Below are positions 49,746 through 59,206 of a stretch of DNA of 64,000 bases, in pieces; within the stretch, counting starts at the first letter, position 1; the number at the start of each line of letters is the position of its first letter. Source of the stretch: CANIGN01 sp964538275 (lineage in GTDB: Bacteria; Bdellovibrionota; UBA2428); assembly GCA_964538275.1 (NCBI GenBank), contig CAZIFW010000001.1, positions 51,759 to 115,758 of the forward strand, given 5' to 3'. Under the pieces are notes generated by a model, which was not told the origin of the DNA, did not search any database, and saw nothing but the letters and a program-made list of their open reading frames with translations. The position numbers were made by a program, and so were the translations under genes.

Positions 49746-51848
49746 ATGAAAGAACACACGGCTGTTAAAAAGGGGCTTTCAAAAAAACTCCTGACTCAAT
49801 TTAAAGAAGCCGGATTTGAAAAACTTACAGACTTGCTTTTGCATTTACCACGTCGTTACGAAGATCGTCGCAATCCACTTAACTTTGAAGAACTCGAAGA
49901 AAAAATCTCTCAAGCAGTTGTCGCTCAGGGTGTGATTGAGCGTTACGTTCCCCGCTTTGGGAGTGGGCGAAGATGGCTCGAAGCCGTCATCAGTGTACCT
50001 TCGCGCTTACCTGCGCCTGCTTATATTTACCTTGTGTGGTTTCACCGCTTTATACAAGCCATTCAAAAGGGATACCCTGCTGGGACTAAAATTTACTTCA
50101 GCGGAAAAATTCAACGTTTTCAAAGCCGTTTACAAATAGTGCATCCAGAAATGTCTAAAGAGTCGGGCGAAAAGCTTGGCTTCGGAGAAATTATTCCTAT
50201 CTATCCTCAGTTAGAAGGCATAACTCCTAAAAAACTTAGAGAAACCATACGCTACGTTTTGGATAATTATTTGGGAGAAACCATAGATCCTGTCCCTAAG
50301 GCAATTACTGAAAAATATTCGTTGGTTCCTGTAACAGAAGCTTTAGCGGAGTTACATCATCCCACTAAATGGAATCCAACGTTGGCTTATGACCCGCTCA
50401 ATCCGGTTTCAAATCCATATTTTAAAAAATTAGTCTTTGATGAGTTCTTTTATTTTTCATTGGGATTAGAAAAGCTTCGTCGCGATTTAGGCAGAGAGTT
50501 GAAGCACAAAAAAGTTGCGCGTATTGATTGGAAGACAGAACCACGTTTTCCTTTTGAGCTTACTCAAGATCAAAAAAATGCTTTGGAAGATGTTAAGTCA
50601 GATTTTCTAAAGGATATTCCTATGCATCGTCTAATACAGGGAGATGTGGGTTCGGGTAAAACAGCGGTTGCTTTTAGCGCACTCATTCAGTGCGCGGCAA
50701 ATGGACATCAGGGGGCTATGCTTGCTCCCACTCAAATTTTAGCAACACAACATTTTGAAAACTTCTGTAAGTTTTTTCCTGATTTTCAGCATCGCGCAGT
50801 TTTGTTGATGGGATCACTTAAGGAATCTGCAAAAAAAGTAAAACGTGCTGATGTAAAAAGTGGTGCTGCTCAGTTTATTTTTGGAACTCAAGCGCTTTTA
50901 AGTCATTTGACTGAATTTGAGTCCCTCGGTTTAGTCGTTGTAGATGAGCAACATCGTTTTGGTGTTGAGCAGCGTCGCGAGTTGGCGAGTAAATCTAAAG
51001 TTGTGCCACATCTCTTGGTGATGACAGCAACGCCTATTCCTCGTTCTTTAGCGCTTACTCTTTATGGCGATTTAGATATTTCTGTAATTCGAGAAAAACC
51101 TAAAGGTCGTGGCACTATTAAAACATTTTTACTGCGCAAAAAACAAAATGAAAAACTAGCGGAGCGCTTGCTAGAACTTTTAGCAGAAGGTCGCCAAGCC
51201 TATATTGTTTACCCATTGGTGGAAGATTCTGAAATGTTGGAAAACGTTGAAAGTGTCACGGTATCTTTTGAGGAATGGAAAAAAGTCCTAGATCCTTACT
51301 CCGTAGATTTGTTGCATGGAAAAATGAAGCCTTCTGAAAAAGACAAAGCTATGAATGCTTTTCGAACGGGAGAAACAAAAGTTTTAATTTCTACAACGGT
51401 TATTGAAGTGGGGGTGGATGTCCCTAATGCCTCGGTAATGATTGTAGAAAATGCTGAACGCTTTGGTTTAAGCCAGTTACATCAGCTTCGAGGGCGGGTA
51501 GGCCGTGGCACCGCAGAAAGCGTGTGCGCTTTGGTGGTACCAGATGAAATTAATCCCGAAGTAGAAAAACGACTTAATATTTTAGTGGGCTCTAACGACG
51601 GCTTTCAAATTGCTGAAGCCGATTTAGTGATGCGAGGTCCGGGGGATTTCTTAGGGGTGCGCCAAAGTGGCTCAAGTGCATTTAAAACAGCTCATCTTAT
51701 AAGAGATTTAAAAACCCTTGAAATTGCCAAAGAAGCTGCAAAGGCACTCTTTGCCCGTGATCCCGAACTTGCAGAGCCAGAAAACCGCTATCTGTCTATA
51801 ATCCTTAAAGGAAACGATACCTTCAACGAGCGCCTTCGCAGCGGCTAG
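49746..51848 (+). CDS. recG: ATP-dependent DNA helicase RecG
   Basis: RecG remodels stalled replication forks and Holliday junctions. The protein has 700 residues. The N-terminal wedge domain contains LLHLPRRYEDR. The helicase core has Walker A GDVGSGKTAVAF, VVDEQHRFGVEQR (DExH-type motif II), MTATPIPRSLALTLYGDLD, and the C-terminal motifs VSVI-type STTVIEVGVDVPNAS and QLRGRVGRG. The extra C-terminal LVMRGPGDFLGVRQSG is diagnostic of RecG. It starts 46 bases after greA, with a long purine stretch (AGGTGAGG) in the leader. Confidence 0.96.
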   Translation: MKEHTAVKKGLSKKLLTQFKEAGFEKLTDLLLHLPRRYEDRRNPLNFEELEEKISQAVVAQGVIERYVPRFGSGRRWLEAVISVPSRLPAPAYIYLVWFHRFIQAIQKGYPAGTKIYFSGKIQRFQSRLQIVHPEMSKESGEKLGFGEIIPIYPQLEGITPKKLRETIRYVLDNYLGETIDPVPKAITEKYSLVPVTEALAELHHPTKWNPTLAYDPLNPVSNPYFKKLVFDEFFYFSLGLEKLRRDLGRELKHKKVARIDWKTEPRFPFELTQDQKNALEDVKSDFLKDIPMHRLIQGDVGSGKTAVAFSALIQCAANGHQGAMLAPTQILATQHFENFCKFFPDFQHRAVLLMGSLKESAKKVKRADVKSGAAQFIFGTQALLSHLTEFESLGLVVVDEQHRFGVEQRRELASKSKVVPHLLVMTATPIPRSLALTLYGDLDISVIREKPKGRGTIKTFLLRKKQNEKLAERLLELLAEGRQAYIVYPLVEDSEMLENVESVTVSFEEWKKVLDPYSVDLLHGKMKPSEKDKAMNAFRTGETKVLISTTVIEVGVDVPNASVMIVENAERFGLSQLHQLRGRVGRGTAESVCALVVPDEINPEVEKRLNILVGSNDGFQIAEADLVMRGPGDFLGVRQSGSSAFKTAHLIRDLKTLEIAKEAAKALFARDPELAEPENRYLSIILKGNDTFNERLRSG

Positions 51849-51908
51849 TGGGGTGCTTATAGAAAATGCTCGTTTGGGACTGCCAATTATGTTAATTATG
51901 TAGGGTAT

Positions 51909-52115
51909 ATGAGTACATCGCACCTCATTTTACTCTTTCTTATCCTTCTTTTAGTTTTTGGACCTTCTCGTTTAGAGGGTTTGGGACTTTCCTTAGGTAA
52001 GGCGATTCGCGGATTCAAAAAAGGAATGGAAGAAGCCTCTTCTCCTGATCAAGCGAGTGGCACAAACGATCAAAAAAATAACACTCCAACTACGCCTCCA
52101 ACGACTCAAGCCTAA
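51909..52115 (+). CDS. tatA: Twin-arginine translocase subunit TatA/TatE-type
   Basis: A 68-residue protein with an N-terminal membrane helix (HLILLFLILLLVFGPSRL), a short hinge with the FGPSRLEGLG motif and an amphipathic helix KAIRGFKKGMEEAS followed by a polar tail. This is the layout of TatA, which forms the variable pore for folded proteins. The gene stands alone here, with tatB and tatC not visible in the window. GTAGGG lies about six bases before the ATG. Confidence 0.88.
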   Translation: MSTSHLILLFLILLLVFGPSRLEGLGLSLGKAIRGFKKGMEEASSPDQASGTNDQKNNTPTTPPTTQA

Positions 52116-52177
52116 GAGCTGTTTTTTTGACCCTTAATTTGTTGTAGCTATTTCATTTAATCACCGAAGAAACATAT

Positions 52178-53032
52178 GTGGAGCAAGCTAAAAAGCAAGA
52201 TGCGGCTGCATCTGTAGAAAGCGCAGAATTAAATACAAGTAAAACTGCGCGCGGTTTTTTTTGGTTCGTAGCTCAAGGTTCTTTACTGAAAGGACCCTAT
52301 TCAACGACAGAACTTAAGAAGCTTGTTGATAAAAAAGAAATTTCAGAAAAATTCTTTGCATGGCGTGATGGATATCATGAATGGCGCCCTATATATGGCA
52401 TTGAAGATTTTAAAATAGATAAAGCTGAAGATCTTGTTTATCCAAGCGTGCCCGTTCCTGGAGTGCACACTCCTTCAGTAAATCCTTTACCTATTAAAGA
52501 AGCGCATGCTCCTAACAAGGTGCCAATTTATAAAGTTCGTTTTAATCGTTCTCGTTGGAGTGATTTAAAAAAAACCGAAGTGGTTTTTTTGTTTTTATCG
52601 TCACTCGTTTTTACATTGGCAATTTTAATCATGGCATTTCATGTTTTTGAAAAAGAATGGGATGCGGTTTGGGGTAAACGTGCAAGCTCGATTTTATACA
52701 GTGTGGGTCAAGCTCCAGAAGCTCTTCCCACTTATCTTTTAGGACCCCTTCAAAGTGCCCCTGGTTTAAAGCATCAAGATCAACACTTTATTGCGATCGA
52801 GACTGAGTCTGATATGGATCGAATCGATCCGTTGAAGTTTGCAGGGCACACAATTGAAAGCCAAATCCCAACATCAGCTTTTGAGAATCTTAAATGGGAC
52901 AAGAGCAATACCTACATTCGCAGAATGAAAGTTCAGGGATATGTAGATTTAAAAAATCCTGTTCCTTTGCATGTAGAAATGCCTGGCTCTCCCTTTGAAC
53001 CTTTGCTTTCTCCTCGTAATTTATCTAAATGA
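52178..53032 (+). CDS. GYF_2-domain membrane protein
   Basis: A 284-residue protein with start GTG at 52178. Residues 25-90 form a GYF_2 domain, FFWFVAQGSLLKGPYSTTELKKLVDKKEISEKFFAWRDG followed by WRPI, thought to mediate protein binding. A basic segment (KVRFNRSRWSDLKKTE) precedes one membrane helix (VVFLFLSSLVFTLAILIMAFHVF, about residues 130-155), and the remaining 120 residues are extracytoplasmic. The function is unknown. Its 3' end overlaps the convergent LysR gene by 12 bases. Confidence 0.75.
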   Translation: MEQAKKQDAAASVESAELNTSKTARGFFWFVAQGSLLKGPYSTTELKKLVDKKEISEKFFAWRDGYHEWRPIYGIEDFKIDKAEDLVYPSVPVPGVHTPSVNPLPIKEAHAPNKVPIYKVRFNRSRWSDLKKTEVVFLFLSSLVFTLAILIMAFHVFEKEWDAVWGKRASSILYSVGQAPEALPTYLLGPLQSAPGLKHQDQHFIAIETESDMDRIDPLKFAGHTIESQIPTSAFENLKWDKSNTYIRRMKVQGYVDLKNPVPLHVEMPGSPFEPLLSPRNLSK

Positions 53033-53899
53033 AGCTCTCATTCCAGAGACTATTTCTGAAACAATTTTCTTAGATGCTGGGCTTTTCAAATGATCAGCGC
53101 GGTAAGCTAAAAACAATTTGTCTTTATAAATAGGCGCTTTATTTGAAAGGAGTGAAAGTTTTTTCGAAGGATCGCGTGTAGCCACGCGACTTGGAAGCAG
53201 GGCAACTCCTAAGCCCTCTGCGCAAGCATCGCTAATCCATTCAAGGCTTTTACTTTCAAGGATACGATCAAATTGTAACTGTGATTGATTCAAGCCCTTT
53301 TGTGCTTTTTTAAGTAGTTCTTGGCTTTGATTAAGATCAAGATCACAAATGAGTGTTTTCTTTCTGTGAGCAGGACACTTAGGAGAAATATAAAAACTTA
53401 CTTCATCTGTTCCGAGTTCTGTAAGTACTAAATCAGGATGTCGAATGGGGTTGATGACAAGCGCAGCATCGAGTTCGAAAGAAATTACTTTCTCAAGCAT
53501 TACTCGCGAAAGTCCGTGTACTAATTTGACCTCAAGCTTTTGGTAGCGGTCCAACAACTCAGGCAAAAAATGAGGAGTAGAATAAAGGGCTACAGAGGTG
53601 TGTGCCCCCAAGCTAAAATGGCCATTAGGTTCTATTTTTGATTTATGGAGCGTGCTGGTGAGTTCCTCCCAAGATTTTAAAAGCTCCTTAGCCTTGAGTT
53701 CAAAGGCTTTCCCTTCGGCACTTAATTGCACTCCGGTCTTACTGCGAATCAAAAGTTCGACTCCCAAAACCTCTTCCAGGCGTTTGAGTGCTGTCGAAAG
53801 GCTAGGTTGCGACACTCCTAAACGCTCAGAGGCTCTGGATATGTTTAGGGTTTTGGCAACTTCTAGGAAGTATTTGAGGTCGTAGAAGTTAGGTAGCAT
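53021..53899 (-). CDS. LysR family transcriptional regulator
   Basis: A 292-residue regulator with an N-terminal winged helix-turn-helix (FLEVAKTLNISRASERLGVSQPSLSTALKRLEEVLG, about residues 10-45) and a substrate-binding-protein-like effector domain after residue 90. The effector part has DACAEGLGVALLPSRVA, a conserved LysR block. It is divergent from the dusB-like gene, with only six bases between the start codons, so it probably shares or blocks that promoter. LysR regulators often control the divergent gene, but a tRNA-modifying enzyme is an unusual target, so another target is possible. Confidence 0.93.
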   Translation of the reverse strand: MLPNFYDLKYFLEVAKTLNISRASERLGVSQPSLSTALKRLEEVLGVELLIRSKTGVQLSAEGKAFELKAKELLKSWEELTSTLHKSKIEPNGHFSLGAHTSVALYSTPHFLPELLDRYQKLEVKLVHGLSRVMLEKVISFELDAALVINPIRHPDLVLTELGTDEVSFYISPKCPAHRKKTLICDLDLNQSQELLKKAQKGLNQSQLQFDRILESKSLEWISDACAEGLGVALLPSRVATRDPSKKLSLLSNKAPIYKDKLFLAYRADHLKSPASKKIVSEIVSGMRASFR

Positions 53900-53905
53900 A
53901 GGTGT

Positions 53906-55126
53906 TTGTTAGCCCATAATCTTTGCTTTGACCCCGTAAAAAATATTTGCTTCCCTTGGGGGGTGCGTTTTGAGAACCCCTTTATTCTTGCTCCCATGGC
54001 CGGCATTACGGACATGCCTTTTCGTCGTCTTATGCGAAAAATGGGAACAGGTGCGGTTATCAGTGAATTCGTTTCTGCACATGCTGTAAAAAACAAAGCT
54101 CCTAGTTTAAAAAAGTATCTTGCTTATCATGAAGATGAACGCCCGGTGGGCATTCAACTTTTTGGTGGCGACGATGAAGTGCTCGCAGAAGCTGCAAAAA
54201 TTGTAGAAGGTGTGGGCGTAGACTTTGTGGATATCAACATGGGTTGCCCCGTTCCCAAAGTTACAAAAAAAGGTGGCGGATCGGCATGGATGTGTCATCC
54301 GGGAGATGTGGCAAAAATGTTTGCTTTGGTAAAATCTAGCATTCAAATTCCCCTCACCGTAAAAATTCGAACAGGTTGGGACAACGATTCTAAGAACGCG
54401 CTTGAAATTGTAAAAATTGCTTACAATGAAGGAATTGCAGCCGTTGCTATTCACGGACGCACTCGCCAACAAGGTTACTCGGGTCAACCTGATTGGGATT
54501 TTATTGCTGAAATTGCGAGCGAAAGCAAAGTTCCTATCATAGGAAACGGAGATATTATCACGGGTCCCTTAGCTGCTGCACGTTTGCGCACTTCGGGTTG
54601 TGCTGCAGTCATGATTGGACGCGGAGCTTTAAAGAATCCTTGGATCTTTCAAGAATCGGTTGAAGCCTTAGCCATTGCAGATGCCATGAGTCCCACAGAG
54701 CAGGCTAACTTGTTTGCTACAGTTTTGAAAAAACACGAAATGCCCGATACTGGCACGTTGCCCAGTGGGAAAGATTATTATCAGAGAAAAGTAAAAAAAT
54801 TGCAGCCTGTACCTACAGCTTACGTATCGGATTGGGTAAAAATTCGCGCAGATCGCAATGCTCAGGAATTGATTGATTTACACTTATCTTTATTGCGTGA
54901 AACTTATCCAGAAACACGCGCGGAGTTTGCGTTTAGAAAATTCCTCGCATGGTATGCAGCTGGCTACCCTGGTGCAAAAGAATTTAGAAAATTCGTCTTC
55001 ACCACAGAGGATTTTCCACACATTATTGCTCGCACTGTGGAGTTTTTCGAAGGGGTTAAGCAGCTAGGAACTAAGGCCGATGATATTCGCGAAAACGACC
55101 CCCTCTTTGCCAGCGGCCACGGTTAA
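53906..55126 (+). CDS. dusB: tRNA-dihydrouridine synthase, DusB-like
   Basis: An FMN enzyme that reduces uridine to dihydrouridine in tRNA. The TIM barrel begins NPFILAPMAGITDMPFRRLMRKMGTG and contains VGIQLFGGDDEVL, the active-site DINMGCPVPKVTKKGGGSAW, HGRTRQQGYSGQPDW and IGNGDIITGPLA, then MIGRGALKNPW. The C-terminal helical domain is longer than usual, giving 406 residues against about 330. The start is uncertain: TTG at 53906 or GTG at 53963, with no ATG before the barrel. It is divergent from the LysR gene by six bases. Confidence 0.9.
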   Translation: MLAHNLCFDPVKNICFPWGVRFENPFILAPMAGITDMPFRRLMRKMGTGAVISEFVSAHAVKNKAPSLKKYLAYHEDERPVGIQLFGGDDEVLAEAAKIVEGVGVDFVDINMGCPVPKVTKKGGGSAWMCHPGDVAKMFALVKSSIQIPLTVKIRTGWDNDSKNALEIVKIAYNEGIAAVAIHGRTRQQGYSGQPDWDFIAEIASESKVPIIGNGDIITGPLAAARLRTSGCAAVMIGRGALKNPWIFQESVEALAIADAMSPTEQANLFATVLKKHEMPDTGTLPSGKDYYQRKVKKLQPVPTAYVSDWVKIRADRNAQELIDLHLSLLRETYPETRAEFAFRKFLAWYAAGYPGAKEFRKFVFTTEDFPHIIARTVEFFEGVKQLGTKADDIRENDPLFASGHG

Positions 55127-55232
55127 TTGTTAAGAACCAGTCGAAAAAGCGTCAGAGACCTTTTGGAGGACACTCCGCTACTTTTTTGACGATCTTAATA
55201 AAGACTTCACATATTTAGCCGATAAGTAAGGG

Positions 55233-57926
55233 GTGAAACACAAGCTTAGATCTTTGCTAAGTTCCTGGGTTTTCTGGGTACTTTGTCTGAGTGTTTCAAG
55301 TGCGGCTGCATTTTGTTTTGCAATTCTTACTACACCCTTAAGCGAAGATGCACTTAAGCATGTACTTAAGCAAGAAATGTTTAAACAAGTTGAAATAAAA
55401 AACATTCAACTCAAGAGCAAAAGTTTTGATCTCCTAAAATTGGAATGGAGCTTTGAACTCAGTGCCAATATTGAACAAATTTGGGGACTGCCCATTAAGA
55501 TTAAGGACTTAAGTCTTGAGGGTTCCAAAAAACTTTTCCACGACAGCGAAGTTCAAAAAGCTGTAATGCGTTTTTCAGAAGACGAAAAAATCTTTAAAGG
55601 TGGAATTGTTTTACATAAAGACAAAAACGGAAATGTTTTATGGGATCTTAGTAATCTAGATTTTAGCATTGGTAGCTTAGAGAAAAAAATGGGAGTGGCT
55701 GCTTTTTTAAATATTGATTCTGAAAACGACAATCAACTTAAAGCCCATGTGCTTTTTGACCAATTAAAAATACCTATTGAGATTACTCGCAATGATAACT
55801 CGGTCGTTGTGCAAATTCCTAAGACAACTCTAAGAACTCAGAAGCAAAAACTTCCTTTTAGGATTTTGTCGCAAATACCCAGTACGGGAGAATGGACCTT
55901 TGCTTCGCGTATTGAAATGCGTGGCGCTTCGGTTACAGAAGCTTCGAGCCTTGAAGTTTCAAATGCAATGCTGAGTTTGGCAAATGTAGACACTTCATTT
56001 ATTCGCAATGGCCGCGGGGTAGGTGTAATCAGTGCAAATGTTATTTCGTCTGAAAATCTTTTGAATGGAAATATTGATATTAACTTAGACAATGCAACAT
56101 TTGAGCTTAACGACGGACGTTACTTTAAAGCGGATGGGGTTCCGTTTTCTATTCGCTCAAAACTATTACAAAGTGCTGGAGAGTTAAATATTGATTCGCA
56201 AAAATCCTCTCTGAGCGCAAAAATTGATAGAGACGGTACAATTAATGCGGATCTAAAAAACTTTGATTTTGCCATACTACCAAACACGCAAAAACTCTTT
56301 GGAAAGAGTATTCGCGGTTTTGTTACTGCAAAGGCAGAAGCCAAGCTGCTTACCGATTTACTAGGAGAGCGCAGTGTAGAACTCGTATCTCTTAAGGCGG
56401 AGGAATCTAAAGTCGTTATAGAAGATTTTCAAGCTCCGATGCTTAAAGTTAAAGGTAGTTCTGAGTTTGAAGGACGTTTTTCTTATTCTTTAAACTATAA
56501 AAACGTAGATGGAATTTTTGATTTTTCTAAAGCAGATGTTTATTTAGATACATTATTTGAAAAAAGTAAAAACCAAGAACTCAAAGTTAAACTCAAAGCG
56601 GATTATGTGGATAAACAATGGAAAACTTTTGAAGTTGAAACAAATATTGACGGACAATTTTTAAAAGCCCGAGGCAATGAAACAGCTTTGACTTTAAACT
56701 TTCCTAATACTTTTAAAACTCAATCAGGAGCCTTGTTGTCTGGAAGCATTAGCTACGATGTATGCCAAGGAACTTTGTGTAATGGCGCTATGCCTACATC
56801 TTACAATTTAAAGATGTCTGACTATGAAAGCCCGCTTACGTACTTAAGCGACTTAAAAATTTCAGGAAAAATTATTAAAAAAGGTGAACAGTTTGAATTG
56901 AGTGATTTTACATTGCGTTGGCCCAGCGGCGACAATATGCAGTTAGATGGAAAATTAGAAAAATTTAAAACCGCTAACCTTAAAGTGAGAGGGGCTTTTA
57001 ATTACAAAAACTTCTCACTCTCGAATCCTTTTTTGTTTTTTAAAGAAATGCCTCTGCAACAAGCTTCGTTGGATTTCAATTTGAGCATTGGAAATAATAA
57101 TGATGAATGGACTCTTCGAGGGCAAAGTTTACTTGAAAACAAAAAACTCAAATTTGATTCCTTAGAAATGAGCCAAAACAATCAAACAAATTATGATGGC
57201 TATGCACAAATTGATTTAGAACCCTATTTGCATCGAAATGAAGCTGTTACTTTAACTGCCACACTCAAGAACTCGGGTTCCTTGGATGCTTTTGAAGGCC
57301 TCCTAATGCGAGGAACATACAGTGCAAACTTAGTGTTAGCGAGTTCTGGATTAAACGCAGAAGAATTTACATCAAGACTTAAGCTTAGAGCCTCGGGTGA
57401 TGCGGATGTTGATCAGCTACCTTTGACGTTATTGATTTCTCAGGGTCTGACCTCGTATGCCAAAGAAAAACAAAAAGCAGCCGCAAATATTTTAGCTAAA
57501 TGCTATCCGCAAAAAATGCGCGGTAAGTTTGACTTTGATTACAGCGAAGGCCGATGGAACTTAGCTCCCAGTGCATTTCAGGGCACGGACCGCGATTCTA
57601 TCGTAAAAATTCAAGGGAGCTTGGGCGACTTAAGCTCGATTAACTTGATTTCGCACTATCTTCCAGGGCCTGAATGTGGCGCAGAATTGGCGAGTTGTTT
57701 AGGAGATGCCTTCCCTAAGGGCGGAATGTCATTCGAAATCACAGGGGCTTTTAAAGATCCCGAGACAGATCTAGATTTTGCATTTATAGATCAGAGTCTG
57801 GAGAGATGTCGTGAGATCGAAGCCCGTAGAGAAGTTGCCACAGAAAGCCCTCTCGATACCCGCGACCAAAACGTTCGTATCCAAGAACTCAAAGACTTTT
57901 ACAAATCTCGTAAGCTCGCTCGATAG
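55233..57926 (+). CDS. AsmA/YdbH-like large envelope protein
   Basis: An 897-residue protein with an N-terminal membrane anchor (SSWVFWVLCLSVSSAAAFCFAIL) and a long beta-rich extracytoplasmic part. Repeated short strands (such as LKDFDFAILPNTQKLFGKSIRG) and the region QLPLTLLISQGLTSYAKEKQKAAANILAKCYPQKMRGKFDFDY resemble the AsmA-superfamily and YdbH/TamB-like bridge proteins that handle phospholipid traffic between membranes. The resemblance is architectural; a profile search would be needed to name the subfamily. The start is GTG at 55233. The 3' end overlaps the mutY frame by up to 116 bases. Confidence 0.6.
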   Translation: MKHKLRSLLSSWVFWVLCLSVSSAAAFCFAILTTPLSEDALKHVLKQEMFKQVEIKNIQLKSKSFDLLKLEWSFELSANIEQIWGLPIKIKDLSLEGSKKLFHDSEVQKAVMRFSEDEKIFKGGIVLHKDKNGNVLWDLSNLDFSIGSLEKKMGVAAFLNIDSENDNQLKAHVLFDQLKIPIEITRNDNSVVVQIPKTTLRTQKQKLPFRILSQIPSTGEWTFASRIEMRGASVTEASSLEVSNAMLSLANVDTSFIRNGRGVGVISANVISSENLLNGNIDINLDNATFELNDGRYFKADGVPFSIRSKLLQSAGELNIDSQKSSLSAKIDRDGTINADLKNFDFAILPNTQKLFGKSIRGFVTAKAEAKLLTDLLGERSVELVSLKAEESKVVIEDFQAPMLKVKGSSEFEGRFSYSLNYKNVDGIFDFSKADVYLDTLFEKSKNQELKVKLKADYVDKQWKTFEVETNIDGQFLKARGNETALTLNFPNTFKTQSGALLSGSISYDVCQGTLCNGAMPTSYNLKMSDYESPLTYLSDLKISGKIIKKGEQFELSDFTLRWPSGDNMQLDGKLEKFKTANLKVRGAFNYKNFSLSNPFLFFKEMPLQQASLDFNLSIGNNNDEWTLRGQSLLENKKLKFDSLEMSQNNQTNYDGYAQIDLEPYLHRNEAVTLTATLKNSGSLDAFEGLLMRGTYSANLVLASSGLNAEEFTSRLKLRASGDADVDQLPLTLLISQGLTSYAKEKQKAAANILAKCYPQKMRGKFDFDYSEGRWNLAPSAFQGTDRDSIVKIQGSLGDLSSINLISHYLPGPECGAELASCLGDAFPKGGMSFEITGAFKDPETDLDFAFIDQSLERCREIEARREVATESPLDTRDQNVRIQELKDFYKSRKLAR

Positions 57927-58908
57927 TTGGTTTCAGATTGCTGCGCGTCCTCTTCCTTGGCGAAAAATAAAACCCAATCCTTACGAAATTTGGATTTCAG
58001 AAATCATGTCTCAACAGAGCACGCTTAAGATGATGCTCCCATATTTTGAAAAATGGATGCAGCGTTTTCCCACTCTTGCCACTTTGGCAAATGCTCCAGA
58101 AGAAGAACTTTTAAAACACTGGGAAGGTTTGGGTTATTATTCGCGTGCGCGCAATATTCACAAAGGCGCAAAAGTTTTGCAAAAATATTTTCCACAAAAC
58201 CCAGAAGAGCTGCAAAAAATATCTGGCATTGGACCCTACACCTCTGCCGCAATAGCCTCGATTGCTTTTGATTATCCTGCCATTGCTGTCGACGGAAACG
58301 TTACACGCGTATTTTCGCGTTATTTTGGAATTGAAAATCCCTTTGGCAGCAAAGAGGATGCAAAAAAAATCCAAGCTCAAGCACAGCTCATTGCTGCAGA
58401 GATACCCGTGGGAAGTAGGGGAACTATCACCCAAGCACTTATGGAATTGGGAGCCACTGTTTGCCGTCCCCTTAATCAAGCCAAATGCTTTGAGTGCCCA
58501 TTGCAAAAGGGGTGTGTTGCAGCGAAAAACGGAAAAGCTGCACTTTGGCCACTTCCCAAGCCGCGTCCGCAGATGCAAAAAGTCATGCGTTTGCTCTTAA
58601 TTTATAGAAATTCCCAAAGGGAGCCATTGCTAAGGCAGCGGCCGGAATCGGGGTCGCTTGGGGGGCAGTGGGAAATTCCTTATTTGGATATTGAAGCCTC
58701 ATCTAAGGAACTACTGGCCCTTTTTTCCCCCCATTTTGAAGTCGCTCAGCCCTTTAAACACACTATTATGAGCAAGAGCTTCACGGTATGGCCTCTTGAG
58801 CTTGGGGCAGGGCCTCGCCAGTTTGAGGGGCATCGCTACCTTGATGCCGACTTTAAGGGCATGCTTAGCACTATGAGCCGCAAGTTTTTAGCTCGCAGTT
58901 CTGCCTAA
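57811..58908 (+). CDS. mutY: A/G-specific adenine DNA glycosylase
   Basis: The enzyme removes adenine mispaired with 8-oxoguanine. Family blocks are ARPLPWRKIKPNPYEIWISEIMSQQSTL (catalytic Glu; usual QQT is QQS), the helix-hairpin-helix ISGIGPYTSAAIASIAF, and the catalytic Asp in VDGNVTRVFSRYF. The 4Fe-4S motif is C-x7-C-x2-C-x5-C (CRPLNQAKC then FEC and PLQKGC), one residue longer in the first gap than the usual C-x6-C. The C-terminal NUDIX-like domain covers the last 110 residues. No ATG precedes the core; GTG at 57811 or TTG at 57835 are the candidate starts, well inside the upstream gene. Confidence 0.88.
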   Translation: MRSKPVEKLPQKALSIPATKTFVSKNSKTFTNLVSSLDSWFQIAARPLPWRKIKPNPYEIWISEIMSQQSTLKMMLPYFEKWMQRFPTLATLANAPEEELLKHWEGLGYYSRARNIHKGAKVLQKYFPQNPEELQKISGIGPYTSAAIASIAFDYPAIAVDGNVTRVFSRYFGIENPFGSKEDAKKIQAQAQLIAAEIPVGSRGTITQALMELGATVCRPLNQAKCFECPLQKGCVAAKNGKAALWPLPKPRPQMQKVMRLLLIYRNSQREPLLRQRPESGSLGGQWEIPYLDIEASSKELLALFSPHFEVAQPFKHTIMSKSFTVWPLELGAGPRQFEGHRYLDADFKGMLSTMSRKFLARSSA

Positions 58909-58924
58909 ATCCGCAAGAAATCTA

Positions 58925-58953
58925 TTGATTAGTCGGGCAGGCCAAGGCATAAA
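58925..58953 (+). promoter_or_regulatory. Candidate promoter of rpmB
   Basis: TTGATT (58925-58930) and CATAAA (58948-58953) are separated by 17 bases and match four of six positions of each housekeeping consensus element. The expected transcription start is only a few bases before the rpmB ATG at 58963, so the leader would be very short. The pattern is plausible but unproven. Confidence 0.4.
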
Positions 58954-58962
58954 GATTCAACT

Positions 58963-59184
58963 ATGGCTCGTCTTTGTAAAATTACTGGAAAAAAACCTCT
59001 CGTAGGAAACAACGTTTCTCACTCAAACCGTAAAACTAAGATGCGCCAGCTTCCTAACCTTAGAAGTAAAAGACTCTTTGATGAAAGCACTGGAACTTGG
59101 ATTACAGTTAAGCTTTCAACTTCTGCGTTGAGAAATATCACTAAGCTCGGTCTTAAAACCGTGCTTGCTCAATCTAAAGCTTAG
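58963..59184 (+). CDS. rpmB: 50S ribosomal protein L28
   Basis: A 73-residue basic ribosomal protein. Family blocks: ARLCKITGKKPLVGNNVSHSNRKTKMRQLPNL and the C-terminal VKLSTSALRNITKLGLKTVL. It lacks the two CxxC pairs of the zinc-binding form, so it is the zinc-independent type. It stands between mutY and dps without a partner rpmG gene, unlike many bacteria in which L28 and L33 are paired. Confidence 0.96.
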   Translation: MARLCKITGKKPLVGNNVSHSNRKTKMRQLPNLRSKRLFDESTGTWITVKLSTSALRNITKLGLKTVLAQSKA

Positions 59185-59206
59185 TTCAAAGGTTTAATGC
59201 TCTTTT

